Shown here: one piece after another, positions 9,481-17,106 of the stretch
How the letters are laid out: each line of letters begins with the position of its first letter
Numbering within the stretch: the first letter of the stretch is position 1
Source: Chloroflexota bacterium
GTDB taxonomy: Bacteria > Chloroflexota > Dehalococcoidia > FW602-bin16
Reading direction: 5' to 3'
Assembly (NCBI GenBank): GCA_004297765.1
Contig: SCTZ01000145.1
Coordinates: 1 to 50,201, forward strand
Length of the DNA: 50,201 bases
Translations under genes and position numbers: made by a program
Notes under the pieces: generated by a model
The model's input: the letters and a program-made list of their open reading frames with translations, nothing else
What the model was told of the DNA's origin: nothing
Databases searched by the model: none

Positions 9481-9593
9481 GGATTTCGCAGATGAGGCAC
9501 GGCCTAAATCGACGGTCTCGAAGGTAAGCCGAAAGCCCACAGCAAAACGGTAGACGCCTGTCAGGTAGCATAACTGAAACATCTGCGAAATCC
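9481..9593. repeat. 14-bp inverted repeat in the leuD-cimA gap
   Basis: GGATTTCGCAGATG (9481-9494) and CATCTGCGAAATCC (9580-9593) are perfect inverted repeats separated by 85 bp that show no gene. The ends look like those of a small non-autonomous element, but no second copy is visible in this window. Confidence 0.6.
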
Positions 9594-9607
9594 AATAGCC
9601 GTAGTTT

Positions 9608-9730
9608 GTCATTCTGACTCGCCTATGGCGAGGAAGAATCCGCGCCTTTACGACTCTTGTGCGGCAAGGGGTACGGATTCTTCGGCGCCTGCCCTGAGCC
9701 GAGCCGAAGGGTGCGCGCCTCAGAATGACG
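9608..9730. repeat. MITE-1 core copy upstream of cimA
   Basis: GTCATTCTGACTCGCC begins the unit and GCGCGCCTCAGAATGAC ends it. GAAGAATCCGCGCC and GGATTCTTCGGCGCC form the inner arms, and the CCTGAGCCGAGCCGAAGG segment is shared, inverted, with the leuC-leuD copy. The outer GTGTTCGACCACA ends are missing. A short reading frame across it is not credible as a gene. Confidence 0.7.
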
Positions 9731-9806
9731 AAGTACCGGTAACCTGCGTAATCTGCGGTTCAGACAATGCGCGCGACCTTGTCACATATCGGCGAGGTAC
9801 TGAGAC

Positions 9807-11432
9807 ATGACGACAGGACTAAGAATCGACATCTACGATACGACACTCCGCGACGGCACACAGCGGCACGGCATCTCGCTGTCCGTCGAGGACAAGGGTA
9901 AGATCGCCCGCAAGCTGGACGAGCTGGGCATCCAGTTCATCGAAGGCGGATGGCCTGGCTCAAACCCCAAAGACGCGGAGTTCTTCCTGCGGGCTCCGAG
10001 CCTGGGGCTGAAGCAGGCCACGGTCGTGGCCTTCGGCAGCACGCGCCGCGCCAACCATGCCGCCGATAGCGATGCTAACCTGCGAGCCCTCGTCGATGCC
10101 AGAACCTCGGCCGTCACCCTGGTAGGGAAGACGTGGGATTTGCACGTGACCCGCGTGCTCGAGACCAGCCTGGAAGAGAACCTTCGGATGATCGCGGATT
10201 CGGTGAGCTACCTCCGCTCCAAAGGGCTCACGGTCTTCTACGATGCGGAGCATTTCTTTGACGGTTTCAAGGCCAATCCGGAGTACGCACTTCAGACGCT
10301 CCAGGCGGCCCGGGAGGCTGGCGCCCAGTGCCTGGTCATGTGCGACACTAACGGAGGCACGCTGCCCATCGAGATCGGCATGATCGTGGAGAAGGTCCGC
10401 AACACCGTCAAAGGAGATCTGGGCATTCACGCTCACAACGATGCCGAGCTGGCCGTGGCTAACACCCTTTCGGCGGTCGCCAGGGGCGTGACGCACGTGC
10501 AGGGCACCATCAACGGCTACGGCGAGCGCTGCGGTAACGCCAACCTCTGCTCGATCATCCCTAACTTGCAGCTCAAGATGGACATCGCCGTGCTCGGGCC
10601 GGACAAACTGGCCAAGCTGACCGAGGTGTCCCACTTCGTCAGCGAGATAGCCAACCTGAGCCCGGACGCGCATCAGCCCTACGTCGGTCTCAACGCCTTC
10701 GCCCACAAGGGCGGACTCCACGTGGCCGCCGTGATGAAGGTAGAAGAAAGCTACCAGCACCTCGCCCCCGAACTGGTCGGCAACCGTAGCCGTGTCGTGG
10801 TCTCCGAGTTGTCCGGTCGTGGTAACATCATTTATAAAGCCGAGGAGCTGGGACTCAACAAGTCCATGCCCGCCGAGCAGGCCACCGCCGTGCTCAAGAC
10901 GATCAAGTCGCTAGAGAGCCGCGGCTTCCAGTTCGAGAGCGCGGAGGCCTCCCTCGACCTCCTCATTCGGCGCACAACGCCCGGCTACCAGGTGCCCTTC
11001 GAGCTAATCGACTTCATGGTGGTCATCGAGAAGCACCGCCGCCACTCCAACAACGGCGAAGAAACCTTGGCCGAGGCCATGGTCAAAGTGCGTGTGGGCG
11101 ATGAGATCATGCACACCGCCGCCGAAGGGAACGGTCCGGTAAACGCCCTGGACCAGGCCCTCCGCAAGGCGCTTCTCCAGTTCTACCCAAGCCTGGCTGC
11201 CGTCCGGCTGGTGGATTACAAGGTACGAATACTCGACGAAACGGCCGGCACCGACTCCCAGGTGCGCGTCCTGATTCAATCCAGCGACGGCGAGCGCGAA
11301 TGGAGCACCGTGGGCAGCTCGCCGAACATACTCGAAGCCAGTTGGTACGCGTTGGCCGACAGCTTCGAGTACTGGCTGGTGAAGCGACTTGCAGAGACGC
11401 AGACCGGGGAAGTGCCCACTGGGGCAAAGTAA
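9807..11432 (+). CDS. cimA: (R)-citramalate synthase
   Basis: CimA condenses pyruvate with acetyl-CoA to citramalate, which LeuCD and LeuB convert to 2-ketobutyrate for isoleucine without threonine deaminase. The 541-residue protein has YDTTLRDGTQRHGISLS, then the CimA-typical FIEGGWPGSNPKD (LeuA has EAGFP here), the metal-binding HAHNDAELAVAN, NGYGERCGNANL, and a C-terminal LeuA dimer domain (about residues 400-530). The absence of ilvA from the cluster fits this route. ATG 9807 follows GAGGTACTGAGAC, a weaker ribosome binding site. Its 3' end converges on the amidase 21 bp away, with only a small AGCTAG/CTAGCT dyad between them. Confidence 0.93.
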   Translation: MTTGLRIDIYDTTLRDGTQRHGISLSVEDKGKIARKLDELGIQFIEGGWPGSNPKDAEFFLRAPSLGLKQATVVAFGSTRRANHAADSDANLRALVDARTSAVTLVGKTWDLHVTRVLETSLEENLRMIADSVSYLRSKGLTVFYDAEHFFDGFKANPEYALQTLQAAREAGAQCLVMCDTNGGTLPIEIGMIVEKVRNTVKGDLGIHAHNDAELAVANTLSAVARGVTHVQGTINGYGERCGNANLCSIIPNLQLKMDIAVLGPDKLAKLTEVSHFVSEIANLSPDAHQPYVGLNAFAHKGGLHVAAVMKVEESYQHLAPELVGNRSRVVVSELSGRGNIIYKAEELGLNKSMPAEQATAVLKTIKSLESRGFQFESAEASLDLLIRRTTPGYQVPFELIDFMVVIEKHRRHSNNGEETLAEAMVKVRVGDEIMHTAAEGNGPVNALDQALRKALLQFYPSLAAVRLVDYKVRILDETAGTDSQVRVLIQSSDGEREWSTVGSSPNILEASWYALADSFEYWLVKRLAETQTGEVPTGAK

Positions 11433-11453
11433 CTCACCCACCAGCTAGATTTC

Positions 11454-12863
11454 CTAGCTTATCGCCGGCCGCCACTCCGCCCACGGCCGCACATCCTCGA
11501 AGGCCGCCGCGGCCCGCAGCACCAGTGCCTCTTCCCCGTACCGGCCCACGATCTGCACGCCCAGGGGCAAGCCATCCTCGGAGAAGCCGCAGGGCACTGT
11601 GGCCGCGGGTTGGCCGGTCACGTTGAACGGCGCGGTGATGGGGAACGCGCCCCATAACTTGTCGACCTTCTGCCCATCAACGACTATCGGCCGTTGCCCC
11701 ACGGTAAACGCGGGGACCGCGGTGGTCGGCACCAACAGGAGATCGTAGCGATCGAAGAAGACGGCCATCCGCAGCCTGAAGCGCTCCATGGCCCGCAGAC
11801 ACAGCGAGTACTGGTAGCCAGGAACGCGCTGGCCGTGCTCCAGGCTGGACCGCACGTAGGGCAGCAGCAGGTCGGCCTGGCTCTCCAGAAGAGCGCCGTT
11901 CGCGGCGAACTCGTCCGCGAGCACAATGGGACCGAAGAAATCGAAGGGTGACCCGATCTCCGGCGTATCCTGCTCAACCGTGTGTCCCAGAGACGCGAAC
12001 ACGCGCCCCACGTCCTCCACAGCCTGACGCAACCGCGGATCTACGTTGCCGTAGCCCAGGTCAGCACTCACGGCCACCCGCAGAGACCCCAGAGGACCGT
12101 CCAGAGCACGCAGGTAGTCGGCCGGCGTTTCGCGCAGGGAGAGGGGATCGCGCGGGTCGTGCCCAGCCGTCACGCTCAGCATCAGAGCCGCGTCACGCAC
12201 CGAGCGAGTGATCGGTCCGATCTGCGCGAACAGTGGCATCGAGCCGAACCCACCATGGCTCGGGATGCGCCCCTTCGTAGGCTTGAAGCCAAACACGCCA
12301 CAGAAGGCCGCCGGGACGCGGATGGAGCCGCCGCCATCGATGCCCACGGCCAGCGGACCCAGTCCCGCCGCCACGGCCGACGCCGCACCGCCGCTAGAGC
12401 CACCGCTGGTCCGCTCCGTGTTCCACGGATTGCGGCAGTCATCGCCCAGGCGGTTCTCCGTGGTCGAGGATTGCTCCAGCTCCGGCGTGTTCGTCTTGCC
12501 CAACACGATCGCGCCAGCCCGCCTCAGGCGCTCTACCACCACAGCATCCTCGTCCGGCACGTAGTCTCGGTACACTAGCGACCCAGCCGTAGTTCGCAAT
12601 CCCCTGGTGCGCAGTGTATCCTTGATGGAGACGGGCACCCCGTGCAAAGGAGGCAGATCATCGCCGCGCATCACCATCGCCTCCGCCTCGCGCGCGCTCG
12701 CCAGGGCACCTTCGCCGTCGACAGTAAGGTAAGCGTTCAGACGCGGGTTCAGCGCCTCGATGCGGCGCAGAAGCAACTCGACAAGCTCGACCGGCGAGAG
12801 TAGTCTTTGGCGGATAAGAGCGGCCAGTTGAAAGGCAGGCATGAAGGCCAGGTCACGGGACAC
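11454..12863 (-). CDS. Amidase (amidase-signature family, GatA-like)
   Basis: This 469-residue hydrolase of the amidase-signature family cleaves a carboxamide. The Ser-cisSer-Lys triad is visible as K81 (VSIKDT), S156 (TSGGSSGG) and S180 (DGGGSIRVPA). GatA itself is unlikely because no gatB or gatC is adjacent, and the DGGGS spelling departs from the usual DTGGS. The start is GTG 12863, seven bases after GGAGGAGG. Its substrate cannot be told. It lies 106 bp downstream of the SDR gene on the same strand and could share its transcript. Confidence 0.88.
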   Translation of the reverse strand: MSRDLAFMPAFQLAALIRQRLLSPVELVELLLRRIEALNPRLNAYLTVDGEGALASAREAEAMVMRGDDLPPLHGVPVSIKDTLRTRGLRTTAGSLVYRDYVPDEDAVVVERLRRAGAIVLGKTNTPELEQSSTTENRLGDDCRNPWNTERTSGGSSGGAASAVAAGLGPLAVGIDGGGSIRVPAAFCGVFGFKPTKGRIPSHGGFGSMPLFAQIGPITRSVRDAALMLSVTAGHDPRDPLSLRETPADYLRALDGPLGSLRVAVSADLGYGNVDPRLRQAVEDVGRVFASLGHTVEQDTPEIGSPFDFFGPIVLADEFAANGALLESQADLLLPYVRSSLEHGQRVPGYQYSLCLRAMERFRLRMAVFFDRYDLLLVPTTAVPAFTVGQRPIVVDGQKVDKLWGAFPITAPFNVTGQPAATVPCGFSEDGLPLGVQIVGRYGEEALVLRAAAAFEDVRPWAEWRPAIS

Positions 12864-12969
12864 CGCGTATCCTCCTCCAATTAAATGTGATGGCGTCAGG
12901 CTTCTGGGAAGGTACTGGTTCGAGGACCGGTAGACCTGATGGGCATGCGTCTACTGGTCGAAGCCAGCG

Positions 12970-13743
12970 CTAGATCTGCGAGCGCGATTGGCAGCCATCC
13001 ACGCTGACCGACGCCCCGGTCACGAGGCTCGCGCGCTCCGACACCAGAAAGGCCACGACGTTCGCCACCTCATCCGGCCGTCCGAAGCGACCCAGGGGCA
13101 ACTCACGCTTCACGAACTCGGCCATTTCCTCCGGGTTCGCCTGGAGGCGCCGCTCCCAGCTCCCGCCCGGGAAAAGAATCGAGCCAGGGGCCACACTGTT
13201 GACACGTATTTTGTAGGGCGCGAACTCGCGGGCCAAGGCCTTGGCAAGACTGATTTCCGAGGCTTTGGCCGCGTTGTAGGCCGGCCTGCTCCCTCCGGAT
13301 TCCCTGCCCCAGACGGAGGCGATATTGACGATGGCCCCGCCGCCTCGTCGCATCATCTCCGGGAGCACCAGCCGCGAGGCGCGAATGGCCGGGAACAGGT
13401 TCCGATCGAACGCGGCCTGCCAATCCGCGTCAGAGGTGCCCAGAAAGCCATCGCCGACACTGCCGCCGACGTTGTTCACCAGGATATCAATCTGCCCGAG
13501 CTGGCGCACCGTCTCGCCCACCACATGCTCGATCCCGGCCGCCGTCGTGAGATCCGCCTGCACGGCCAGAACCGTGCTGCCGCCCGCCCGCATTTCCGCG
13601 GCCGTCCGCTCTAGCTGGTCTCTACTCCGAGCACAGATGCACACTTTGCAGCCCTCGGCCAACAACGCCTCCGCGATGGCCCGGCCGATCCCGCGGCTCG
13701 ACCCGGTCACGATGGCAACCTTATCATGCAGCCCCAGGTCCAT
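12970..13743 (-). CDS. SDR family NAD(P)-dependent oxidoreductase
   Basis: This is a 257-residue classical short-chain dehydrogenase. The cofactor motif TGSSRGIG is at residues 13-20, NNVGG follows at about 90-94, and the catalytic S143, Y156 and K160 (PAYNAAKAS) are all present. The C-terminal VAFLVSERASLVTGASVSVDG is the usual SDR ending. The substrate is unknown; FabG-like acyl-ACP reduction is possible but no fatty-acid genes are near. ATG 13743 has no clear Shine-Dalgarno sequence. It lies 78 bp after the actE-like gene and may be read-through transcribed with the respiratory operon. Confidence 0.9.
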   Translation of the reverse strand: MDLGLHDKVAIVTGSSRGIGRAIAEALLAEGCKVCICARSRDQLERTAAEMRAGGSTVLAVQADLTTAAGIEHVVGETVRQLGQIDILVNNVGGSVGDGFLGTSDADWQAAFDRNLFPAIRASRLVLPEMMRRGGGAIVNIASVWGRESGGSRPAYNAAKASEISLAKALAREFAPYKIRVNSVAPGSILFPGGSWERRLQANPEEMAEFVKRELPLGRFGRPDEVANVVAFLVSERASLVTGASVSVDGCQSRSQI

Positions 13744-13821
13744 TGGAGGTTACTCTTTTCGTGCTTTTTCGCGCCGCTTTCGCGAGCTTCGCGATCCAAA
13801 CGGTCTTCCGTGCTCCAGACG

Positions 13822-14577
13822 CTACTGTCCCCCTAGCTTTCGAATATAGCCGACCAGGGCCAGACGCTCGTCGGGGGTGAGGAGGCTCCGGAAAGGTGGC
13901 ATGCCCACCAGGGTCTGGGGGTCGTGCTTCCCGTTGGTAATCGAGCCGTAGAGGCTTTCGTCGCTGCGTTGCTGGATCGCACCGCTGGTGAGGTCCGCAG
14001 GCAATGTCACACCGGCAGCCCTGAAATGCGGCGCGATCATTCCGTCCCCCTTTCCGCTCTGGCCATGGCAGGGGACGCAGTTTATTTGGAAGAGACGCTC
14101 CCCCGAGACGGGCTGAGACGGAATGAAGTTCAGGGGATTCGGTATCGGCGTGGTCTGAGCCAACTGCGTCCCGCCCTGATCTGCGGCCGGCACGGCCCCG
14201 GGCGGCACGTCTCGCACAGGCGGCTCCTGAGCCCGATACGAGGGCTCATAGTGCATCTCGGGGAACCAGTCGAAGATGTACTTTCCACCCGCGCAGCCAC
14301 CGAGTAGCAGCGTCAGCGCAAACGCGATCAGGGCACTACAAGAGACTCGGATTGTCCATTTTAGCCAGCGTCCGCTCCCGCCCCCCGGGCGGACAGAGCC
14401 GTCCGCCCCTACGAATTGGAGCGTTTTGGTGAGCCAGCGTCGGTCCCCGCCCCCCGGGCGGACAGTCTCCGAAAGCGACTCGCCGTGGCGAGAGCCGTCC
14501 GCCCCTACGGCTGGCGTTTCTTCCTGGGGGCATGGGCGTTCTCGTCTGCTCCTGGCGATGTTCTGAAGGTATCCCAT
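13822..14577 (-). CDS. actE: Monoheme cytochrome c lipoprotein of the ACIII operon (ActE-like)
   Basis: The C-terminal half is a class I cytochrome c: CVPCH at residues 167-171 binds heme, MPPFRSLLTPDERLALVGYIRKL follows with a likely axial Met. A lipoprotein signal (ALIAFALTLLLGGC, C95) anchors it outside the membrane. In ACIII, ActE is a monoheme cytochrome at the periplasmic face. ATG 14577 lies two bases after the actD stop. The oddity is some 70 residues before the signal sequence, largely encoded by two tandem copies of a palindromic repeat (VGADGS...RPGGG twice). Translation may really start nearer residue 75, but no good start codon is seen there. Confidence 0.8.
   Translation of the reverse strand: MGYLQNIARSRRERPCPQEETPAVGADGSRHGESLSETVRPGGGDRRWLTKTLQFVGADGSVRPGGGSGRWLKWTIRVSCSALIAFALTLLLGGCAGGKYIFDWFPEMHYEPSYRAQEPPVRDVPPGAVPAADQGGTQLAQTTPIPNPLNFIPSQPVSGERLFQINCVPCHGQSGKGDGMIAPHFRAAGVTLPADLTSGAIQQRSDESLYGSITNGKHDPQTLVGMPPFRSLLTPDERLALVGYIRKLGGQ
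14378..14510. repeat. Two tandem palindromic repeats inside the 5' coding region of the actE-like gene
   Basis: The unit GTAGGGGCGGACGGCTCT...GTCCGCCCGGGGGGCGGG, followed by GACGCTGGCT, occurs twice in tandem on the minus strand. The upstream copy carries about 25 extra bases that contain the small hairpin CTCGCCACGGCGAG. Each unit keeps the reading frame open. Related arms flank 38206-38394. Confidence 0.8.
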
Positions 14578-14579
14578 CG

Positions 14580-15107
14580 CTATAGTGCCTGCCCGGCTCT
14601 CACTATGTCCGCGGCGCCTGCGTCTCGCAGGATGCCCTCGACTTCACCGATGCGCGCTGGGGCCGCACCTATCGCCACGCCCACGTAGCCGGACGAGATG
14701 CGGGGATCGTAGATGCGGCCGACACCGGGCAAGCGCGACTCGAAGAGGATGCCCAGCACTGTGAACATCACGGCGCCGAGCATCGTGCCCTCGTAGCAGA
14801 CGTTGATCATGGGCGGAATACTGAGGATAGGCTTCCCGCCAGTTACCAGAGGATAGCCGAGCTGCGTGCCGATCGTAACCAGCAGAGCTATGGCCAGGCC
14901 ACAGGCCGCTCCAACGAAGGGAAACACGTAGAGGCGGTGGCGGGTGGGCGGCTCCCCGAACGCTCCATCCGGATAGGGTGACCCGGTCAGGACGTCCAGA
15001 TCCGTCACGCCGAATCCGGCCTGCTGTAATCGGTTGACCGCCTCGGCGGCCCCATCCGCGTTTTCGAAAAGACCCAGCACGCTTTGTCGAGTTGTTGAAG
15101 TCACCAT
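14580..15107 (-). CDS. actD: ACIII subunit ActD (DUF3341 membrane protein)
   Basis: The 175-residue product matches the ActD/DUF3341 family: an N-terminal ferredoxin-like fold (SVLGLFENADGAAEAVNRL, residues 8-26), two transmembrane helices (about 62-84 and 105-125) and a C-terminal small domain ending in GEVEGILRDAGAADI. ActD is an integral part of alternative complex III, packing against the NrfD subunit. It follows actC by 13 bp and its stop is two bases before the actE-like start, so the three are co-translated. Confidence 0.9.
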   Translation of the reverse strand: MVTSTTRQSVLGLFENADGAAEAVNRLQQAGFGVTDLDVLTGSPYPDGAFGEPPTRHRLYVFPFVGAACGLAIALLVTIGTQLGYPLVTGGKPILSIPPMINVCYEGTMLGAVMFTVLGILFESRLPGVGRIYDPRISSGYVGVAIGAAPARIGEVEGILRDAGAADIVRAGQAL

Positions 15108-15120
15108 CCCACCACGCTCC

Positions 15121-16491
15121 TCAGTCCTTGATAATCGCGGGGACTTCGCGTCGTCCCACCGCGATCTCGTCTTGGAGGGTCTGTCCCTCCTTCATGTCGT
15201 AGATCGGGATGATGGGGAACAGCTTGGCGAAGATCAGGAAGCCCAGCGCTACGAAAGCTACCGAACCGATCACAATGGCGTACTCCGAGATCGTCGGCGT
15301 ATAGCTGCCCCACATGAACGAGTCTTTCTCTTTGTACAGCAGTCCAGGAACGATGATCAGGAACCTCTCCAGCCACATGCCCAGGTTCACCAGCAAGGTG
15401 GTGACCAACATCAACATTGGGCTGCGGCGCACCCCGCGGAACAACCACATCGGCACGGGAATGAAGTAGGCAGCGAGCAGGAAGATAATAGAGAGCAGGT
15501 TGAATGGCCACACGAACGTGCGCGCATTCAGCACGGCCAGATCCGCCGTGTCCTGGCTGTAGGCCGCGAACACAAAGTCAATGACGAAGAAGAAGAACCA
15601 GGTCGTGCCCACCGCGACGAGAAGACGGCCCAGGGCATCGAAGTGATCGGGAGTAATGTACTTCTCGAAGTGCAGGAAGCGCCGCAGCAGCACCATAACC
15701 GTCACCACGGCCGAGACGCCGGAATGCACAGCCCCGATGACAAAGTATGGTGCGAAGATCGTGCTGTGCCAGGCCGGTACGATGGCCGAGGCGAAGTCCC
15801 AGGACACGATAGTATGCACCGAAACGAAAATAGGCAGAATCAAGGCTGACAGCAGGATGCCCGCGATCGCCTGCAGCCGCCATTGCCGCTTGTTCCCGTT
15901 GAAGCCCAGAGCCAGGACAGAATACAGGCTGCGTCGCCAGCCCGTGCTGTGGTCGCGGGCCACAGCCAGGTCTGGCACGAGCGCCACGTAGACGAACAAA
16001 GAGCTCGAGGTCAGATAGGTGAAGATGGCGCTGGGGTCCCAGATCAGCGCGGAGCGCACGTTCGGCCAGATCCCTCGGAAGATGTCGTACGGAAAAATCC
16101 AGTAGAGCGCGCGCCATTGGCGCCCCGTGTGTATGAGCGGCATCAGGGCAGCGGTGGCCAACGAGAAGATCGTAAGCACCTCCGCGGCCCGGGTCACGGG
16201 TCTGCGCCATTCCGCCTGGGTCAGACGCAGAATGGCCGAGATCATGACCCCCGCGTGACTGATCCCAACCCAGAAGACGAAGTTCGTGATCAGAAAGGCC
16301 CAGAAGACGGGGTGATCCAGCCCGAGAAAGCCCAGACCAAAGATCACCAGAATGGCCACCACAATCGCGGCGATCCCCACCACTACACCGAGCACAGCGG
16401 CCACCACCCAGAACCAGAGCGGGGTGACCAGCACGAAGTTCAGGAGATCATGATTGATCTGTCTAGACGTCAGCCGCACACGCTCTTGCAT
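15121..16491 (-). CDS. actC: ACIII quinol-oxidising membrane subunit ActC (NrfD family)
   Basis: This 456-residue polytopic NrfD/PsrC protein has about ten transmembrane helices. Conserved ActC features include FVFWVGISHAGVMISAILR, the WRRPVTRAAE loop, HSTIFAPYFVIGA and the late MWLERF helix. ActC forms the quinol site of ACIII and may translocate protons. Start ATG 16491 (MQERVRLTSRQ) is chosen because an in-frame extension to 16587 is translated repeat sequence; the ribosome binding site is weak (AGGTTGGA). ActD follows. Confidence 0.92.
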   Translation of the reverse strand: MQERVRLTSRQINHDLLNFVLVTPLWFWVVAAVLGVVVGIAAIVVAILVIFGLGFLGLDHPVFWAFLITNFVFWVGISHAGVMISAILRLTQAEWRRPVTRAAEVLTIFSLATAALMPLIHTGRQWRALYWIFPYDIFRGIWPNVRSALIWDPSAIFTYLTSSSLFVYVALVPDLAVARDHSTGWRRSLYSVLALGFNGNKRQWRLQAIAGILLSALILPIFVSVHTIVSWDFASAIVPAWHSTIFAPYFVIGAVHSGVSAVVTVMVLLRRFLHFEKYITPDHFDALGRLLVAVGTTWFFFFVIDFVFAAYSQDTADLAVLNARTFVWPFNLLSIIFLLAAYFIPVPMWLFRGVRRSPMLMLVTTLLVNLGMWLERFLIIVPGLLYKEKDSFMWGSYTPTISEYAIVIGSVAFVALGFLIFAKLFPIIPIYDMKEGQTLQDEIAVGRREVPAIIKD

Positions 16492-16528
16492 CGTTCCAAC
16501 CTGTTCTGGGGATTGGGGCGGCACAGCG

Positions 16529-16600
16529 GGGGAAAGGTGAAAAGGGGCTACGTTTCTCCCCTTTTCACCCGCGTCCCTAGCCCCCAACCCCCTATCTGAC
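16529..16600. repeat. Inverted repeat upstream of actC (GGGGAAAAGG family)
   Basis: GGTGAAAAGGGG (16536-16547) pairs with CCCCTTTTCACC (16558-16569) around TACGTTTCTC, a perfect 12-bp stem. A C-rich tail CCCTAGCCCCCAACCCCCTA like that before ilvD follows at 16573-16592. The repeat fills the gap between the cupredoxin stop and actC. Confidence 0.75.
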
Positions 16601-16966
16601 GGTCAACGTGCCTTTCATCCCGGCATCGGCGTGGCCCGGGACCGTGCACTCGATGGTGTACGTCCCCGCCTTGGTTGCCGTGAACTCGACTGACTTCTTC
16701 TGTCTGGGCTCCACGTCTCCCGTACCCACGTCCTTGCCATCCAGATCCAGCACCGTCCAATTGTGCGCCACGCTACCGTTGTTCTGCAGCGTTACCGTGA
16801 CCTTCTGACCGGACTGCACCGTTATGTCGGCCGGATCGAACTTGTAGTCGGTCCCTTTCACCGTGAACGAGTTCCCGCCACCTCCGCCTCCACCACAACC
16901 AACAGAAAGCACCGTCGCAAACAGAGCGACGGCTATCAGCCCCAATACAAGAGGTAACTGTTTCAT
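16592..16966 (-). CDS. Type 1 copper (cupredoxin) lipoprotein
   Basis: The 124-residue product has a lipoprotein signal (ending LSVGC24), a glycine stretch (GGGGGGG) acting as a tether, and a plastocyanin-like domain. Copper ligands are H68 (VAHNW), C107, H112 and M117 in ECTVPGHADAGM, the exact C-x4-H-x4-M spacing of a type 1 site. It is probably a periplasmic one-electron carrier. Its place between two NrfD genes of the ACIII operon suggests it accepts electrons from that complex. ATG 16966 is chosen over 16987 because AGGAG lies seven bases before it. Confidence 0.9.
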   Translation of the reverse strand: MKQLPLVLGLIAVALFATVLSVGCGGGGGGGNSFTVKGTDYKFDPADITVQSGQKVTVTLQNNGSVAHNWTVLDLDGKDVGTGDVEPRQKKSVEFTATKAGTYTIECTVPGHADAGMKGTLTVR

Positions 16967-17065
16967 CCGAGCTCTCCTATTCTGCATGACCAGGTCCTAC
17001 CTGGTGTAAGATCAGGGACTTCTTCGGGAGCCCCCTACCCTCCTCGCACATGAAACGAGGGTTTC

Positions 17066-17087
17066 TCGGTCGCCTCAGGCGACCGAA
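17066..17087. terminator. Small hairpin between the NrfD-like and cupredoxin genes
   Basis: GGTCGCC (17069-17075) and GGCGACC (17079-17085), with a TCA loop, form a perfect short hairpin extended by TC/GA. There is no clear T tract, so it may be an attenuator or processing site inside the operon rather than a terminator. Confidence 0.35.
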
Positions 17088-17106
17088 CCCCCGGCCTCGC
17101 GGCAGA

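Noticed and set aside
9625..9810. Small plus-strand frame just before cimA
   Set aside because: It is translated MITE-1 sequence and overlaps the cimA start; no ribosome binding site.
11454..12863. Amidase as GatA of the Asp/Glu-tRNA amidotransferase
   Set aside because: It has the triad but no gatB or gatC beside it and a DGGGS rather than the usual DTGGS nucleophile motif; a general amidase is safer.
14388..14520. Tandem repeats as a CRISPR array
   Set aside because: There are only two units, they are palindromic, have no regular unique spacers and lie within a coding frame; no cas gene is near.
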